In this document: positions 14,970 to 23,844 of the stretch, piece after piece
How the letters are laid out: each line of letters opens with the position of its first letter
How positions within the stretch are numbered: position 1 is the stretch's first letter
DNA from: Streptomyces sulphureus DSM 40104
Lineage (GTDB): Bacteria; Actinomycetota; Actinomycetes; Streptomycetales; Streptomycetaceae
Direction of reading: 5' to 3'
Length of the DNA stretch: 64,000 bases
Assembly (NCBI RefSeq): GCF_000381025.1
Contig: NZ_KB905816.1
Coordinates: 186,001-250,000 of the forward strand
The notes under the pieces: model-generated
What the model saw: the letters and a program-made list of their open reading frames with translations, nothing else
What the model was told of the DNA's origin: nothing
Databases searched by the model: none
Made by a program: the position numbers and the translations under genes

Positions 14970-17900
14970 GTGGAACTATGGATACAGCTCCTGGGCACGG
15001 TCGAACTGCGCGTGGGCGACCGCACCGCTGAACTCGGGTCCACCAAGGAGCGGTTGGTCCTCGCCTCCCTGGCATGGTCGGCCGGGCGCACGGTGAGCGA
15101 CGACAGGCTCGTCGATCGCCTGTGGGGAGAGGGCGAACTGCCCCAGGACCCGCGGAAGGATCTTCAGGTGTACGCCTCCCGCATCCGGTCCAGGATGAAG
15201 GATCTTGGAATAGCGGACGCGCAGGACTGGCTCGTCCGCAGGGACGGCAACTACATCCTCCGCGTCGGCCCGGAAGCCGTGGACGTCAACCGCTATCTCG
15301 GTCTGCTCGACCGCGCACGTGGTCTCATTGAAGCGGGCAGCACAGCCGAAGGCCTGTCCCTTTTCGACAAGGCGACCTCCCTGTGGACGGGCGATCCTCT
15401 CTCCGGGCTGGCGGGCGCCTGGCCGGAGGAGATCCGCAAGGAGGTCGGCGAACACAGGCTCACCGCCATGCTGTTGCGCACTCGAACGGCTCTCCGCCAG
15501 CGGCGCTACGCGGAAGCCGTCACCGCCCTCCGTCCCATGGTGGAACAGCCGCCGGAGAACGAGCATTTGACGTGCCAGTACGCGCTGGCGCTGCACGGCG
15601 CGGGCCGCACGGAGGAGGCCGGCCATCTACTGCAACGCACTACCAGGCGCCTGCACACCGTCTCAGGCCGCTCCCCCGGCACGGAGCTGCGCCGCGTACA
15701 CGAGGGAATACTCAACGGCACCCCGGCCGGCCATCTCCTCAACTTTCCGGCGTCGGAGGAGAGCTCGCCGCTCGCTCCGGGCCCCGACAACCTCCCGCCC
15801 GACGCCCTCTGGACGGGACGCGAGGAAGAGGTGCTGCAACTCACCTCGACGCCCGTGCACTCCGGCGCACCGAGCGGCATCGCGACGATCACGGGCATGC
15901 CAGGATCGGGGAAGACCGCGCTCGCCGTGCACATCGCGCACTTGTTGCGGGAAAGTTTTCCTGAGGGAAGGCTCTTCGTCGATTTACGCGGCAATTCGCC
16001 CGAACGCACCCCGATGACGCCCGTGGAGAGCCTCACCGAGCTGCTCCGCCTCCTCGGCGTCGGCCCCGCCGTGCTCCCGACGGAAGTCGAGGCCCTCGTG
16101 GCACTGTGGCGGACAACGGTGCAGGACAGGAGGTTCGTGGCCGTCCTCGACGACGCCGCGGGCACCGAGCAGCTACGTCCCCTCCTACCCGGATCGTCCT
16201 CCCCCGCCCTGGTGTTGGTCACCGGCAGGTGCCGGCTCACGGGGCTCTCCGGAGTTCGCACCTTCGCCCTCGGCGAGCTGTCCGAGGAGGATGCCGTCGA
16301 CCTGCTGACGAAGCTCCTCGGTGACCGCATCTCCGAACGGCGTGAGGCGGTGGAGCTGGCGCGCGCCTGCGCGAGGCTCCCGCTGGCCCTCGACATCGCC
16401 GCCAACCGCCTCCTCTCCAGACCGTCGTGGACGCCCTCCGACCTTCTTCGCCTCCTGCACCGGAGCGACTCACGCCTGCCCGAACTGCATGATGTCGAAC
16501 GAGAGTTGTCCACCGTATTCGCGGTCAGCTACCGGGCTCTCACCCCGACGCAGCAGCTAGCCTTCCGGCGCCTCGCCCTCCACCCCGGTGCGGAGTTCGG
16601 CGACGAGGCCGCCGCCGCCCTCACGGGCCTGTCCATACGCGCCACTGAGCGGGTACTCGAAGAGCTGCTCACCTCTCATCTGCTCACAGAACCCTTGCCG
16701 CATCGTTACCGCTTTCACGACCTACTGCGTGAGTACGCCAGAACCCTCGGCGCCGAGGAAAGCGAAGCGAACAGCGCGGCCTTGCAACGCCTCGTGGCGC
16801 ACTACACGGCCCGCGCCGACGCGGCGGACCGAAGGAGCTTCCCGCATCGGGTACGGTTCGCGGCGGAGAATTCCGCCGCACCGAGGGCGGAGCGAACGGG
16901 CGACGACTGGCTTCGCCTCGAAAAGCCGAATCTGTCGGCGGTACTTGAGCACCTCTGGAACTCGGACCAGCACCAGAAGTTCTCCGTTCTCACACACACG
17001 CTGGCGGAATCTCTTCACCGCAGCGAGGACTTGATCTGGGCGGGCGCGACGCTGTCACGGGCGGTGAGCCACTGGCGCAGGACCGGCGAAGAGGCACATC
17101 GAGCCTTCGCTCTGCTGGACCTCGCCGCCTTCGAGAACGAAACATGCCACTACGAGGAGGCCGCCAACGCGGCGAAAGAGGCCCTCCACCTCGCCCGTCA
17201 GCACACGGATACCACGCGCGGCGTGGAGGTCGAAGCACTGCACCAACTCTCCATCACACTCTGGCACACCGCCGAGTACCAGTCGGCCGCGGAGAACCAA
17301 CAGGCTGTACTGCGCGCCCGTATGCGCGAGGACGATCCCCTCCAACAAGCCCGCAGCCTCAACATGTTGGGCATGCTGAGCCTGGCTCTCGACCGCCCTG
17401 GAGAGGCGCGAACCTACTTCTTGGCAGCCCTTGCCCGCTTCAGGGGTGTGCACGACGACCGCGGAGAATTCACCGTACTCAACAATCTCTCGGAGGTGGA
17501 GCGACAGTCAAAGAACTTCGTGCAGGCCGAAGAGCACTACCGCGAGGCGATGGAGCGGCCCGCCGCCGTGCAGGACCCCGGCAAGTTCGCGGTGTTGCAG
17601 ACGAACCTCGGCAACCTGTTCCTGGAGTCCGGGCGACTGGAGGAGGCCGACGAGACATACCGTGCGGCCTTGCCGGTCCTGCGGCGCGTGGGTGATCGGC
17701 GCACGGAGATCATTGCGCAACTCGGCATCGGCAGGTCCCTTCTGCTCACGGGGCGTCCCCAGGAAGCTGTCGACCACTTCGAGGCGGTCCGGGCTCTCGC
17801 GCACCGGCTCCACGTCCGAAACGAAGAGGTGGAGGCACTCCATCGCCTGGGCACCGCCGAGTCGGCCGCCGGCCTCGGAGCACGCGCACGGAGCCACCTT

Positions 17901-18008
17901 GAGCAGGCGCGCGACCTCGCGTCCGAGATCGGATCGAGCACCCAGGTCGCCGAGATCGAGACGGACATGGCCCGAGTGGCCGATTCACTGGGGTCCAGCG
18001 GGGTCTGA
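14970..18008 (+). CDS. AfsR/SARP family regulator: wHTH-BTAD-NB-ARC-TPR
   Basis: 1012 residues from GTG at 14970, preceded by GGGAGG; an upstream TTG at 14886 is in frame but lacks a ribosome site. Residues 1-~95 are an OmpR-like winged helix (LLGTVELRVGDRTAELGSTK, then LASLAWSAGRTVSDDRLVD). A bacterial transcriptional activation domain covers ~100-250. The NB-ARC P-loop GMPGSGKTAL is at 309-318, with FVAVLDDAAG as Walker B. TPRs occupy ~690-1000. Such proteins activate secondary-metabolite or developmental genes. Residue 339 is a TTA codon (15984-15986), so translation probably needs the bldA tRNA. No biosynthetic cluster is adjacent. Confidence 0.93.
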   Translation: MELWIQLLGTVELRVGDRTAELGSTKERLVLASLAWSAGRTVSDDRLVDRLWGEGELPQDPRKDLQVYASRIRSRMKDLGIADAQDWLVRRDGNYILRVGPEAVDVNRYLGLLDRARGLIEAGSTAEGLSLFDKATSLWTGDPLSGLAGAWPEEIRKEVGEHRLTAMLLRTRTALRQRRYAEAVTALRPMVEQPPENEHLTCQYALALHGAGRTEEAGHLLQRTTRRLHTVSGRSPGTELRRVHEGILNGTPAGHLLNFPASEESSPLAPGPDNLPPDALWTGREEEVLQLTSTPVHSGAPSGIATITGMPGSGKTALAVHIAHLLRESFPEGRLFVDLRGNSPERTPMTPVESLTELLRLLGVGPAVLPTEVEALVALWRTTVQDRRFVAVLDDAAGTEQLRPLLPGSSSPALVLVTGRCRLTGLSGVRTFALGELSEEDAVDLLTKLLGDRISERREAVELARACARLPLALDIAANRLLSRPSWTPSDLLRLLHRSDSRLPELHDVERELSTVFAVSYRALTPTQQLAFRRLALHPGAEFGDEAAAALTGLSIRATERVLEELLTSHLLTEPLPHRYRFHDLLREYARTLGAEESEANSAALQRLVAHYTARADAADRRSFPHRVRFAAENSAAPRAERTGDDWLRLEKPNLSAVLEHLWNSDQHQKFSVLTHTLAESLHRSEDLIWAGATLSRAVSHWRRTGEEAHRAFALLDLAAFENETCHYEEAANAAKEALHLARQHTDTTRGVEVEALHQLSITLWHTAEYQSAAENQQAVLRARMREDDPLQQARSLNMLGMLSLALDRPGEARTYFLAALARFRGVHDDRGEFTVLNNLSEVERQSKNFVQAEEHYREAMERPAAVQDPGKFAVLQTNLGNLFLESGRLEEADETYRAALPVLRRVGDRRTEIIAQLGIGRSLLLTGRPQEAVDHFEAVRALAHRLHVRNEEVEALHRLGTAESAAGLGARARSHLEQARDLASEIGSSTQVAEIETDMARVADSLGSSGV

Positions 18009-18297
18009 CCCGGCGGCTGCTCAGGACCCCCAGGACCGACGATCGGGCACCCGATGTCAACTCTTGGGCGCATGACAGTCCATTCTTGATCGAACTCTGT
18101 GCGCCTGACTGGCGTCTGTGGTTAGGTATTTCCGTGTGACGAGCGCGATGGCTGCACTTGCGCCGCCCTTCGTCGTGTCTGCATGACTTGAAACCGCAAG
18201 AGAAAGTTGACAAAGGTGGCACATCCCCCGGACCCGGCACCCTCGGCGGACATCCTGATACCGCTGGTCTGCATACCGTACTAAGGGGAAGGGTCTC

Positions 18298-18339
18298 AAG
18301 GTGCGATCTCGGGCTGCTGTCAGCCCGGGATCGCACCTT
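18298..18339 (+). terminator. 19-bp stem hairpin
   Basis: Arms 18298-18316 and 18321-18339 pair over 19 bp with one T-G wobble and a 4-nt loop (CTGT). This is among the strongest hairpins seen in the window. It lies 290 bp after the SARP stop and could end that transcript or a separate small RNA. Confidence 0.65.
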
Positions 18340-18374
18340 CACCATGTGAAGCCACTCGCGCGGCATACCGGGGG

Positions 18375-18386
18375 CCGACCGGTCGG
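18375..18386. promoter_or_regulatory. Perfect palindrome CCGACCGGTCGG
   Basis: A 12-bp perfect palindrome of the kind bound by TetR-type dimers, 35 bp after the long hairpin. No gene start follows within 500 bp. The nearest TetR gene (18878-19561) has its own promoter elsewhere. Confidence 0.25.
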
Positions 18387-18877
18387 TCACGGTGTCGCGA
18401 TCCGGGCCCGCGGTCTCGTTTCCGCCAGTCTTCAACCCTCGAGTGTCGGGCGGTCAGCAGGCCCCTCGTGCGTGCGGACGGTCACATGTGCACCACATTA
18501 TGCGCCGAGGCCGGTCGTGGCATGGTGCACGTTGTCGGTGCGGACCGGACGTCTACGCGTCACGGCGGTGCATCGGTCGCCCGCACCGGTCACTCGCCAG
18601 GTGCACGGGCCCCAACGCACCCATCGAGGGGCACCGTTCTGGCCCACTACTGTTGTGCCGACGAGCTACGCGGCGGGCAGGACGCCCCGAGCAGCGGGAT
18701 GCGAGACGCACCGCGAGACATCCACAGCCCAACGGCGGTGGAAGGACCCGCCCTTCCTCGATCTTCGGCCGTTCTCCATCCACGTGTGGACGGCGCCCAT
18801 GCGCTCGCCCGCAAGCCGCCCGGCACAGGAAAGTCGTCAGGGGTGCACCACGTCCGCCTGCAACCCGAGCGCCCCCG

Positions 18878-19561
18878 TCATCCGCCCAACCTCCCGCTCC
18901 TGCTCCCCCGTCGCGGAAGCCCGTCCGATGTGCGCTCGTCGAGCCCGTCGAGCACCACCCGCAACGGGCGACGCCAGGCGTCGGGCCCCAGGCGGGTGAG
19001 CGTGCCGAGGGAGAGGAGGAGGTGCGAGACGTCGTCGACGTCGGCGTCGGGGCGGAGCCGGCCCGACTCCCTTGCCCGTTCGACGAGTTCGGCCATGACG
19101 GGGCGCAGCAGGTTGCGGCAGTGGACGGCGGGTGATCCCTCTTCGGGTCCCGGTGCCGGACCCGTGTCGACGGGGCTCCCGGGTGACGGGGCCGCGTAAC
19201 CGTCGAGGAGGCCGCGGTGGCGGTGCTGGCGGGCCAGGGCGTCGTCGAGGAAGCGGGCGAGGTCGGCCCACGGGTCGTCGGTGAAGGCGGCACGTGCTTC
19301 CGCCGCCCACTCGGCGAACGCCGTTTCCAGTGCGGTGTCGAGGAGTTGCTCCTTGGTGGGGAAGTGGCGGTAGAGGGTGCCCATGCCGACGCCCGCGGCC
19401 CGGGCTATCTCCCGCACGTCGACGCCGGTGCCGTGGGCGGCGAGGAGTTCGGCGGCGGCCGTGAGGAGTCGGCGGCGGTTGCGCGCCGCGTCGCTGCGGT
19501 GCGGGGGCGCCGGGTGCTTGGAGCCGTTGTGCGCTTCGGTGTTCTTCGAGGGTGCGGGCAC
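18878..19561 (-). CDS. TetR family transcriptional regulator
   Basis: 227 residues from GTG. The HTH is VDVREIARAAGVGMGTLYRH followed by FPTKEQLLDTAL, near residues 48-75. The C-terminal ligand domain has a Gly/Pro/Ser-rich insert (~130-145). It is divergent from the flavin oxidoreductase gene with 82 bp between starts, so it probably controls that gene. TAGCGT on the minus strand (19573-19568) ends about 7 bp before the GTG, which suggests a leaderless transcript. Confidence 0.92.
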   Translation of the reverse strand: MPAPSKNTEAHNGSKHPAPPHRSDAARNRRRLLTAAAELLAAHGTGVDVREIARAAGVGMGTLYRHFPTKEQLLDTALETAFAEWAAEARAAFTDDPWADLARFLDDALARQHRHRGLLDGYAAPSPGSPVDTGPAPGPEEGSPAVHCRNLLRPVMAELVERARESGRLRPDADVDDVSHLLLSLGTLTRLGPDAWRRPLRVVLDGLDERTSDGLPRRGSRSGRLGG

Positions 19562-19567
19562 CCGTCC

Positions 19568-19597
19568 ACGCTATCCAACGGGCGTGCGTGCTAGCGT
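19568..19597. promoter_or_regulatory. Back-to-back -10 hexamers between tetR and oxidoreductase
   Basis: ACGCTA (19568-19573, TAGCGT on the minus strand) and TAGCGT (19592-19597) form an inverted pair centred 24 bp apart. Each is a good Streptomyces -10 for one of the divergent genes. The pair may also serve as an operator for the TetR protein. No clear -35 elements are seen. Confidence 0.45.
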
Positions 19598-19643
19598 CGC
19601 CCACCGGAGCAGGTGCTCCGCTTCGGAGGGGAGGCAGAGGGCA

Positions 19644-20681
19644 GTGGAGCTTTCGATCGTCGACACCTCGCAGGTGACCGAGGGCGGGACGGCGGTGGAG
19701 GCACTCCGTTCCACCGGCGAACTCGCCGCCCTGGCCGACCGGTTGGGGTACGACCGGTACTGGCTCGCCGAGCACCACGGGGCCGGGCGACTCAACGCGA
19801 GCAGCAGTCCCGAGGTCATGATCGCGCGCGTCGCCTCGCTCACCACCGGCATCCGCGTCGGCTCCGGCACCGTCCTCCTCAACCACCACAGCGCCTTCCG
19901 CATCGCGGAGACGTTCCGCCTGCTGCACAGCATGTTCCCCGGCCGCATCGACCTCGGTATCGGACGCGCCAACGGCATGCCCGCGGTCGACCTCGCCCTC
20001 CAGCGCGAACGCTCGGAACTGGCCAGGTACGAGGACTACGGCAGCCAGATCGTCGAAGTGCTCACCTGGTTCGACGGCTCCTGGCCCGAACGCCACCCCT
20101 TCGCCGACGTACCGGTGATGCCGGGAGTCGAAGGCAACCCGGAGCCGTGGGTGCTCGGCTCCACCCCGTCGAGCGCCGTCGCCGCGGGCGAACTCGGCCT
20201 CCCCTACTGCTTCGCCGCGTTCATCAACCCCCGCGCCGTCAAGACCGCGCTCGACGCCTACCGTCGCGCCTTCACGCCGTCGCCGTTCCGCACGGGCCTG
20301 CAGGCGCCGCGCACCACGGTGGGGATCAACGTCTCCTGTGCGGAGACCGAGGAGGCGGCGGCCCGTCTGCGGGCAAGCGTCGAACTCTTCTACCGGCGCC
20401 TCTCCCGCGGCGAGTTCGGCGACGGCATGCCCCTCCCGGAGACCGCCGTCACCGAACTCGGCGGCGTCCCCGAGCCGACCGAGTACGTCCCGGGCGAGTG
20501 GCCTCGCCAGTTCTCCGCGGCCCCCACCCGGTTGCGGGAGATGCTGGAGGCGATGGCCGCGGAGGTCGGCGCGGACGGCTTCGTCCTCCAGGACCTCATC
20601 GCCTCCCCGGTGGACCGGCAGCGCTCGTACGAACTCATCGCCGGCGCCTTCGAATTGGAGCCCCGAGTGGCCGGCGCCTGA
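19644..20681 (+). CDS. LLM-class flavin-dependent oxidoreductase
   Basis: 345 residues from GTG at 19644 with GAGG upstream. The luciferase-like (bacterial luciferase alpha-type) TIM barrel is seen in LGYDRYWLAEHHG, LTTGIRVGSGTVLL, FPGRIDLGIGRANG and EPWVLGSTPSSAVAA. Members use reduced FMN or F420 to oxidise or reduce varied substrates. The preference for MsnO8-like (FMN) enzymes is suggested by the AEHHG motif. Likely regulated by the divergent TetR gene. Confidence 0.88.
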   Translation: MELSIVDTSQVTEGGTAVEALRSTGELAALADRLGYDRYWLAEHHGAGRLNASSSPEVMIARVASLTTGIRVGSGTVLLNHHSAFRIAETFRLLHSMFPGRIDLGIGRANGMPAVDLALQRERSELARYEDYGSQIVEVLTWFDGSWPERHPFADVPVMPGVEGNPEPWVLGSTPSSAVAAGELGLPYCFAAFINPRAVKTALDAYRRAFTPSPFRTGLQAPRTTVGINVSCAETEEAAARLRASVELFYRRLSRGEFGDGMPLPETAVTELGGVPEPTEYVPGEWPRQFSAAPTRLREMLEAMAAEVGADGFVLQDLIASPVDRQRSYELIAGAFELEPRVAGA

Positions 20682-20699
20682 CGGACCTGTCCCGTGGTG

Positions 20700-21240
20700 A
20701 GCGCGGCGCGCAGCGTACGGGCTCGATGGCCGCGCAGCCGCTGCTCCCCCAGCCCGCGGCCGGAGGCAGCATCCGCCTGCCGGGCGAACCGGCCGCCTCA
20801 CTCGTCGCGTTCACCGTCCTCGACGGCGAACTCCGCCCCGACACAGACCTGTTGCTGCACACCGCGGACGCGATGCGCGAGCACGGCTGGCACCTGCAAC
20901 CGCAGCTCACGCACACCGGGATACCTCCGAGCCTCCACCCCACCTTGACGCGGCACATCCCGCACTCCTCGCTGACCGACGTCAATTCCCCGGCAGCGCA
21001 AGGGAGTTGCCGTCAGTGGCACCGACCCCGCGGTCCTGAAGTACGCCCACGCTCAAGGAGGTGCACCGTCTCCTCACCTTCGGCGGCTTCGGCACCCGGG
21101 GCGCGGGAGCGGCACCCGGTCTCCCGGCCCGCAGCGCGGGCGTCCTCGCGCTACTCGACGCGCTGCCCGTCCGCCTCAAGGAGCGCCTCCTCGCCGAGGG
21201 CATCGGCACACTCCTCAGCACCGGCGTCCCCCCTGTAGGC
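20700..21240 (+). pseudogene. Decayed sphingosine-1-phosphate-lyase-like PLP decarboxylase (C-terminal remnant)
   Basis: Two pieces in different frames resemble the C-terminus of actinobacterial SPL-like decarboxylases. The first (from ~20765) reads RLPGEPAASLVAFTVLDGEL and DAMREHGWHLQPQLTHTGIP with SLHPTLTRH. The second (from ~21061) reads LPARSAGVLALLDALPVRLK and ERLLAEGIGTLL. At least one frameshift separates them, and no N-terminal half with the PLP lysine exists upstream. It follows the oxidoreductase gene and runs into the VanZ gene. I call it a pseudogene by sequence pattern only. Confidence 0.65.
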
Positions 21241-21333
21241 AGAAGGCGGCAGGCCGCATGCGCCTCCCCGCCGTGGGTAAGCGGCGTACACGGCGGTCGG
21301 CGCACCGCGAACCGGAGTACCGGGGGTGGACCC

Positions 21334-21870
21334 ATGCCCGGCAGGCAGAAGCTCGACGGCGGACGGGGCAGGCGTGCCGTGCGGGCGGCCTTGCGGCTGC
21401 TCGCAGTGACGACGGCGTTCGCGGCGATGGTCGCCTTCGCGGCCGCCCTCTCCCGCCTCACGTTGCAGCCCTCCGAGGCCGCCGAGCCCCTCACGCACAA
21501 CAACCTCCACCCCGGCGACTCGATCCGCACCTATCTCGACCAGCCCCAAACCCGCGACGCCTTCCGGCAGTTGGGCGGCAACCTGCTCCTGGGCCTGCCG
21601 TTCGGGCTGCTCCTGCCGGTGCTGGCGCCGCGTGTCCGGGGGGCCGTGCGCGTCACGCTGCTCACCGCCGCCATGATGCTGCTCGTCGAGCTCGTCCAGG
21701 GCATTCTCCTCACCGGTCGCGCCTTCGACATCGACGACGCGCTCCTCAACAGCGCCGGCGCGCTCCTCGGCTACCTCCTCGTCGGCCGGCGCCTCGGGCG
21801 CGCGGTGCATCCCCCGAAGGGCTCGAAGCCCGGCCGTGAGACGACAAGGAGCAAGGCGACGCCGGCCTGA
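21334..21870 (+). CDS. VanZ family membrane protein
   Basis: 178 residues. Hydrophobic segments fall at ~15-37, ~82-100, ~105-125 and ~138-152. VanZ-type features are NLLLGLPFGLLLPVL, LLVELVQGILLTGRAFDIDD and LLNSAGALLGYLLVG. VanZ-like proteins sit in the membrane, and one member gives low-level teicoplanin resistance; the general function is unknown. ATG at 21334 was chosen as the first start after the pseudogene remnant. The frame is open further upstream. Confidence 0.85.
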   Translation: MPGRQKLDGGRGRRAVRAALRLLAVTTAFAAMVAFAAALSRLTLQPSEAAEPLTHNNLHPGDSIRTYLDQPQTRDAFRQLGGNLLLGLPFGLLLPVLAPRVRGAVRVTLLTAAMMLLVELVQGILLTGRAFDIDDALLNSAGALLGYLLVGRRLGRAVHPPKGSKPGRETTRSKATPA

Positions 21871-22008
21871 GCCGCACCCGCACGTCTCGGACGCCCGGTT
21901 GGCCCCGCCCGCTTTGCCGCCCGCAGCGCCGGGGTGTTCCTTGGATTGGGCAGCGCCGCGGCGGTCCGTGCCCCTGCGCGCGCAACGCCTCCGAACCGAG
22001 GAGCCACG

Positions 22009-22347
22009 ATGTCCAAGCACAAGCCGAACCGCTCCCAGGACAACCGTGCGCGCGCCGGCGCCGGCATGCCGTCGCACCCCGACGACGACGAGCTGGCGAG
22101 GCTCACGGAGTCCGAGCGGGTCGAGAGCGGCGTGGACGACTACGACCCGGAAGAGGTGCCGCCGGCGACGGGCGACGAGGAGCGCAGCCCGGGCGAGGAG
22201 GCACACGCCGGTCTGCGCGATTCCCAGGAGTACCGGGACGAACGCGCAGAGGTGGAAGTGGAGTTGAAAAAGGGGGAACTCGACCCCGACCAGCTCCAGA
22301 GCCGCCGCGACCGGCGTCCGTACCCGCCCACCCGCTACGACGACTGA
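22009..22347 (+). CDS. Small hydrophilic hypothetical protein
   Basis: 112 residues, rich in Asp/Glu/Arg and without hydrophobic segments, so probably disordered. GAGGAGCCACG precedes ATG. I recognise no domain. Length and composition are like conserved Streptomyces proteins of unknown role. It stands alone between the VanZ gene and the aldehyde dehydrogenase. Confidence 0.65.
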   Translation: MSKHKPNRSQDNRARAGAGMPSHPDDDELARLTESERVESGVDDYDPEEVPPATGDEERSPGEEAHAGLRDSQEYRDERAEVEVELKKGELDPDQLQSRRDRRPYPPTRYDD

Positions 22348-22437
22348 TCCGCGCGCCTTCTGCGCCACCGTCGCACGCCCGCCGTGCGGTAGCGCGGCAG
22401 CGCCCTGCGGGCACGCACCGCGAAGGAGAAACGGACC

Positions 22438-23844
22438 ATGGCCATCGCGACGGTCAACCCCGCAACCGGCGAGACGCTCAGGACGTTCGATCCGCTCACC
22501 CCTGAGGAGACGGTGCGCAGGATCGCCGCCGCCGCGTCCGCCTTCGAGGAGTACCGCCTGAAGGGTTTCGCCGAACGATCCCGACTCATGCGTGCGGCAG
22601 CGGACTTGCTGGAGCGGGAGAACGAGCCGGCCGCCCGGATGCTCACCACCGAGATGGGGAAGACGATCGGCGCCGCCCGCGCGGAGGCGTCCAAGTGTGT
22701 CAAGGCGATGCGCTGGTACGCCCAGCACGCCGAGGCACTCCTCGGCGACGAGTACCCCTCCCAGCCCGACGTGGAGGACAGCGGTGCCATCGCGGCACGC
22801 GTCGTCTACCGCCCGCTCGGTCCCGTGCTGGCGGTGATGCCGTGGAACTTCCCCCTCTGGCAGGTGATCAGGTTCGCGGCCCCGGCGCTGATGGCGGGGA
22901 ACACCGCGCTCCTCAAGCACGCCTCGAACGTCCCGCAGACCGCCCTCTATCTGGAGGAACTCTTCCACCGGGCGGGCTTCCCCGACGGCTGCTTCCAGAC
23001 GCTGCTCGTCCCTTCCAGCAGCATCGAGGCGGTGCTGCGGGACCCGCGGGTCGTCGCGGCCACCCTCACGGGCAGCGAGGGGGCGGGGCGCTCGGTCGCC
23101 GCCGTTGCGGGCGACGAGGTCAAGAAGACGGTGCTCGAACTCGGGGGCAGCGACCCGTACATCGTGATGCCCTCGGGCGACCTCGACGCCGCCGTGCGGA
23201 TCGCGGTGACCGCGCGTGTGCAGAACAACGGGCAGTCGTGCATCGCCGCGAAGCGGTTCATCGTCCACGCCGACGTCCACGACGTGTTCCTCCAACGGTT
23301 CACCGCCGAGATGAGCGAGTTGACCGTGGGCGACCCGATGGACGAGTCGACCGACGTGGGGCCGCTCTCCAGCGAGCAGGCCCGCGACGACCTGGCGGAG
23401 ATCGTCGACGACGCGGTCGGCAAGGGAGCTAGGGCCGAGTGCGGTGGCCGACGCCCGCAAGGGCTCGACCGCGGCTGGTTCTACGCGCCGACCGTCCTCA
23501 CCGGCGTCACCGAGGAGATGCGCATCCACCGCGAGGAGACGTTCGGCCCCGTCGCCTCCGTCTATCGCGTCCCGGATCTCCGTGCCGCCATCCGGCTCGC
23601 CAACGCGACCTCTTTCGGCCTGAGTTCGAATATTTGGACACAGGACGAGGACGAGCGCGCCGTGTTCATCCGCGACCTGGAGGCCGGAGGGCTCTACTTC
23701 AACGGCATGACCGCCTCGCACCCCGCACTCCCGTTCGGCGGCGTCAAGCGCTCCGGTTACGGGAGAGAGCTCGCCGGCCACGGGATCAAGGAGTTCTGCA
23801 ACGCCACCACGGTGTGGGTGGGGCCCGGTTCCGGTCAGCAGTGA
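22438..23844 (+). CDS. gabD: NAD(P)-dependent succinate-semialdehyde-type aldehyde dehydrogenase
   Basis: 468 residues with AAGGAG before ATG. ALDH motifs are complete: MPWNFPLWQ (cofactor entry), Glu234 in VLELGGSDPYIV as general base, and catalytic Cys268 in NNGQSCIAAKRF. The short ~460-residue form and PFGGVKRSGYGRELAGHGIKE ending are typical of bacterial GabD2-like enzymes, which oxidise succinate semialdehyde to succinate. Together with gadB in this window it could complete GABA use, although no GABA transaminase is seen. The exact aldehyde is inferred. Confidence 0.85.
   Translation: MAIATVNPATGETLRTFDPLTPEETVRRIAAAASAFEEYRLKGFAERSRLMRAAADLLERENEPAARMLTTEMGKTIGAARAEASKCVKAMRWYAQHAEALLGDEYPSQPDVEDSGAIAARVVYRPLGPVLAVMPWNFPLWQVIRFAAPALMAGNTALLKHASNVPQTALYLEELFHRAGFPDGCFQTLLVPSSSIEAVLRDPRVVAATLTGSEGAGRSVAAVAGDEVKKTVLELGGSDPYIVMPSGDLDAAVRIAVTARVQNNGQSCIAAKRFIVHADVHDVFLQRFTAEMSELTVGDPMDESTDVGPLSSEQARDDLAEIVDDAVGKGARAECGGRRPQGLDRGWFYAPTVLTGVTEEMRIHREETFGPVASVYRVPDLRAAIRLANATSFGLSSNIWTQDEDERAVFIRDLEAGGLYFNGMTASHPALPFGGVKRSGYGRELAGHGIKEFCNATTVWVGPGSGQQ

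Larger units (their letters stand above)
18009..18877. other. 869-bp gap without a supportable gene
   Basis: No frame here gives a protein I can recognise or a start with a ribosome site. It contains a strong hairpin (18298-18339) and a 12-bp palindrome (18375-18386). Two direct copies of GCGCnTGAC lie 33 bp apart (18068-18076 and 18101-18109). GTGCAC occurs three times (near 18488, 18534 and 18600). A small non-coding transcript ending at the hairpin is possible but not shown. Confidence 0.4.

Noticed and set aside
14970..18008. SARP as a pathway-specific regulator of an antibiotic cluster
   Set aside because: No PKS, NRPS, terpene, RiPP or tailoring cluster is near; neighbours are the STAND and transferase genes.
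18837..20801. 654-residue minus-strand open frame
   Set aside because: It is antisense to the flavin oxidoreductase and covers the TetR gene in another frame. The composition is typical of GC-rich shadow frames, with no ribosome site.
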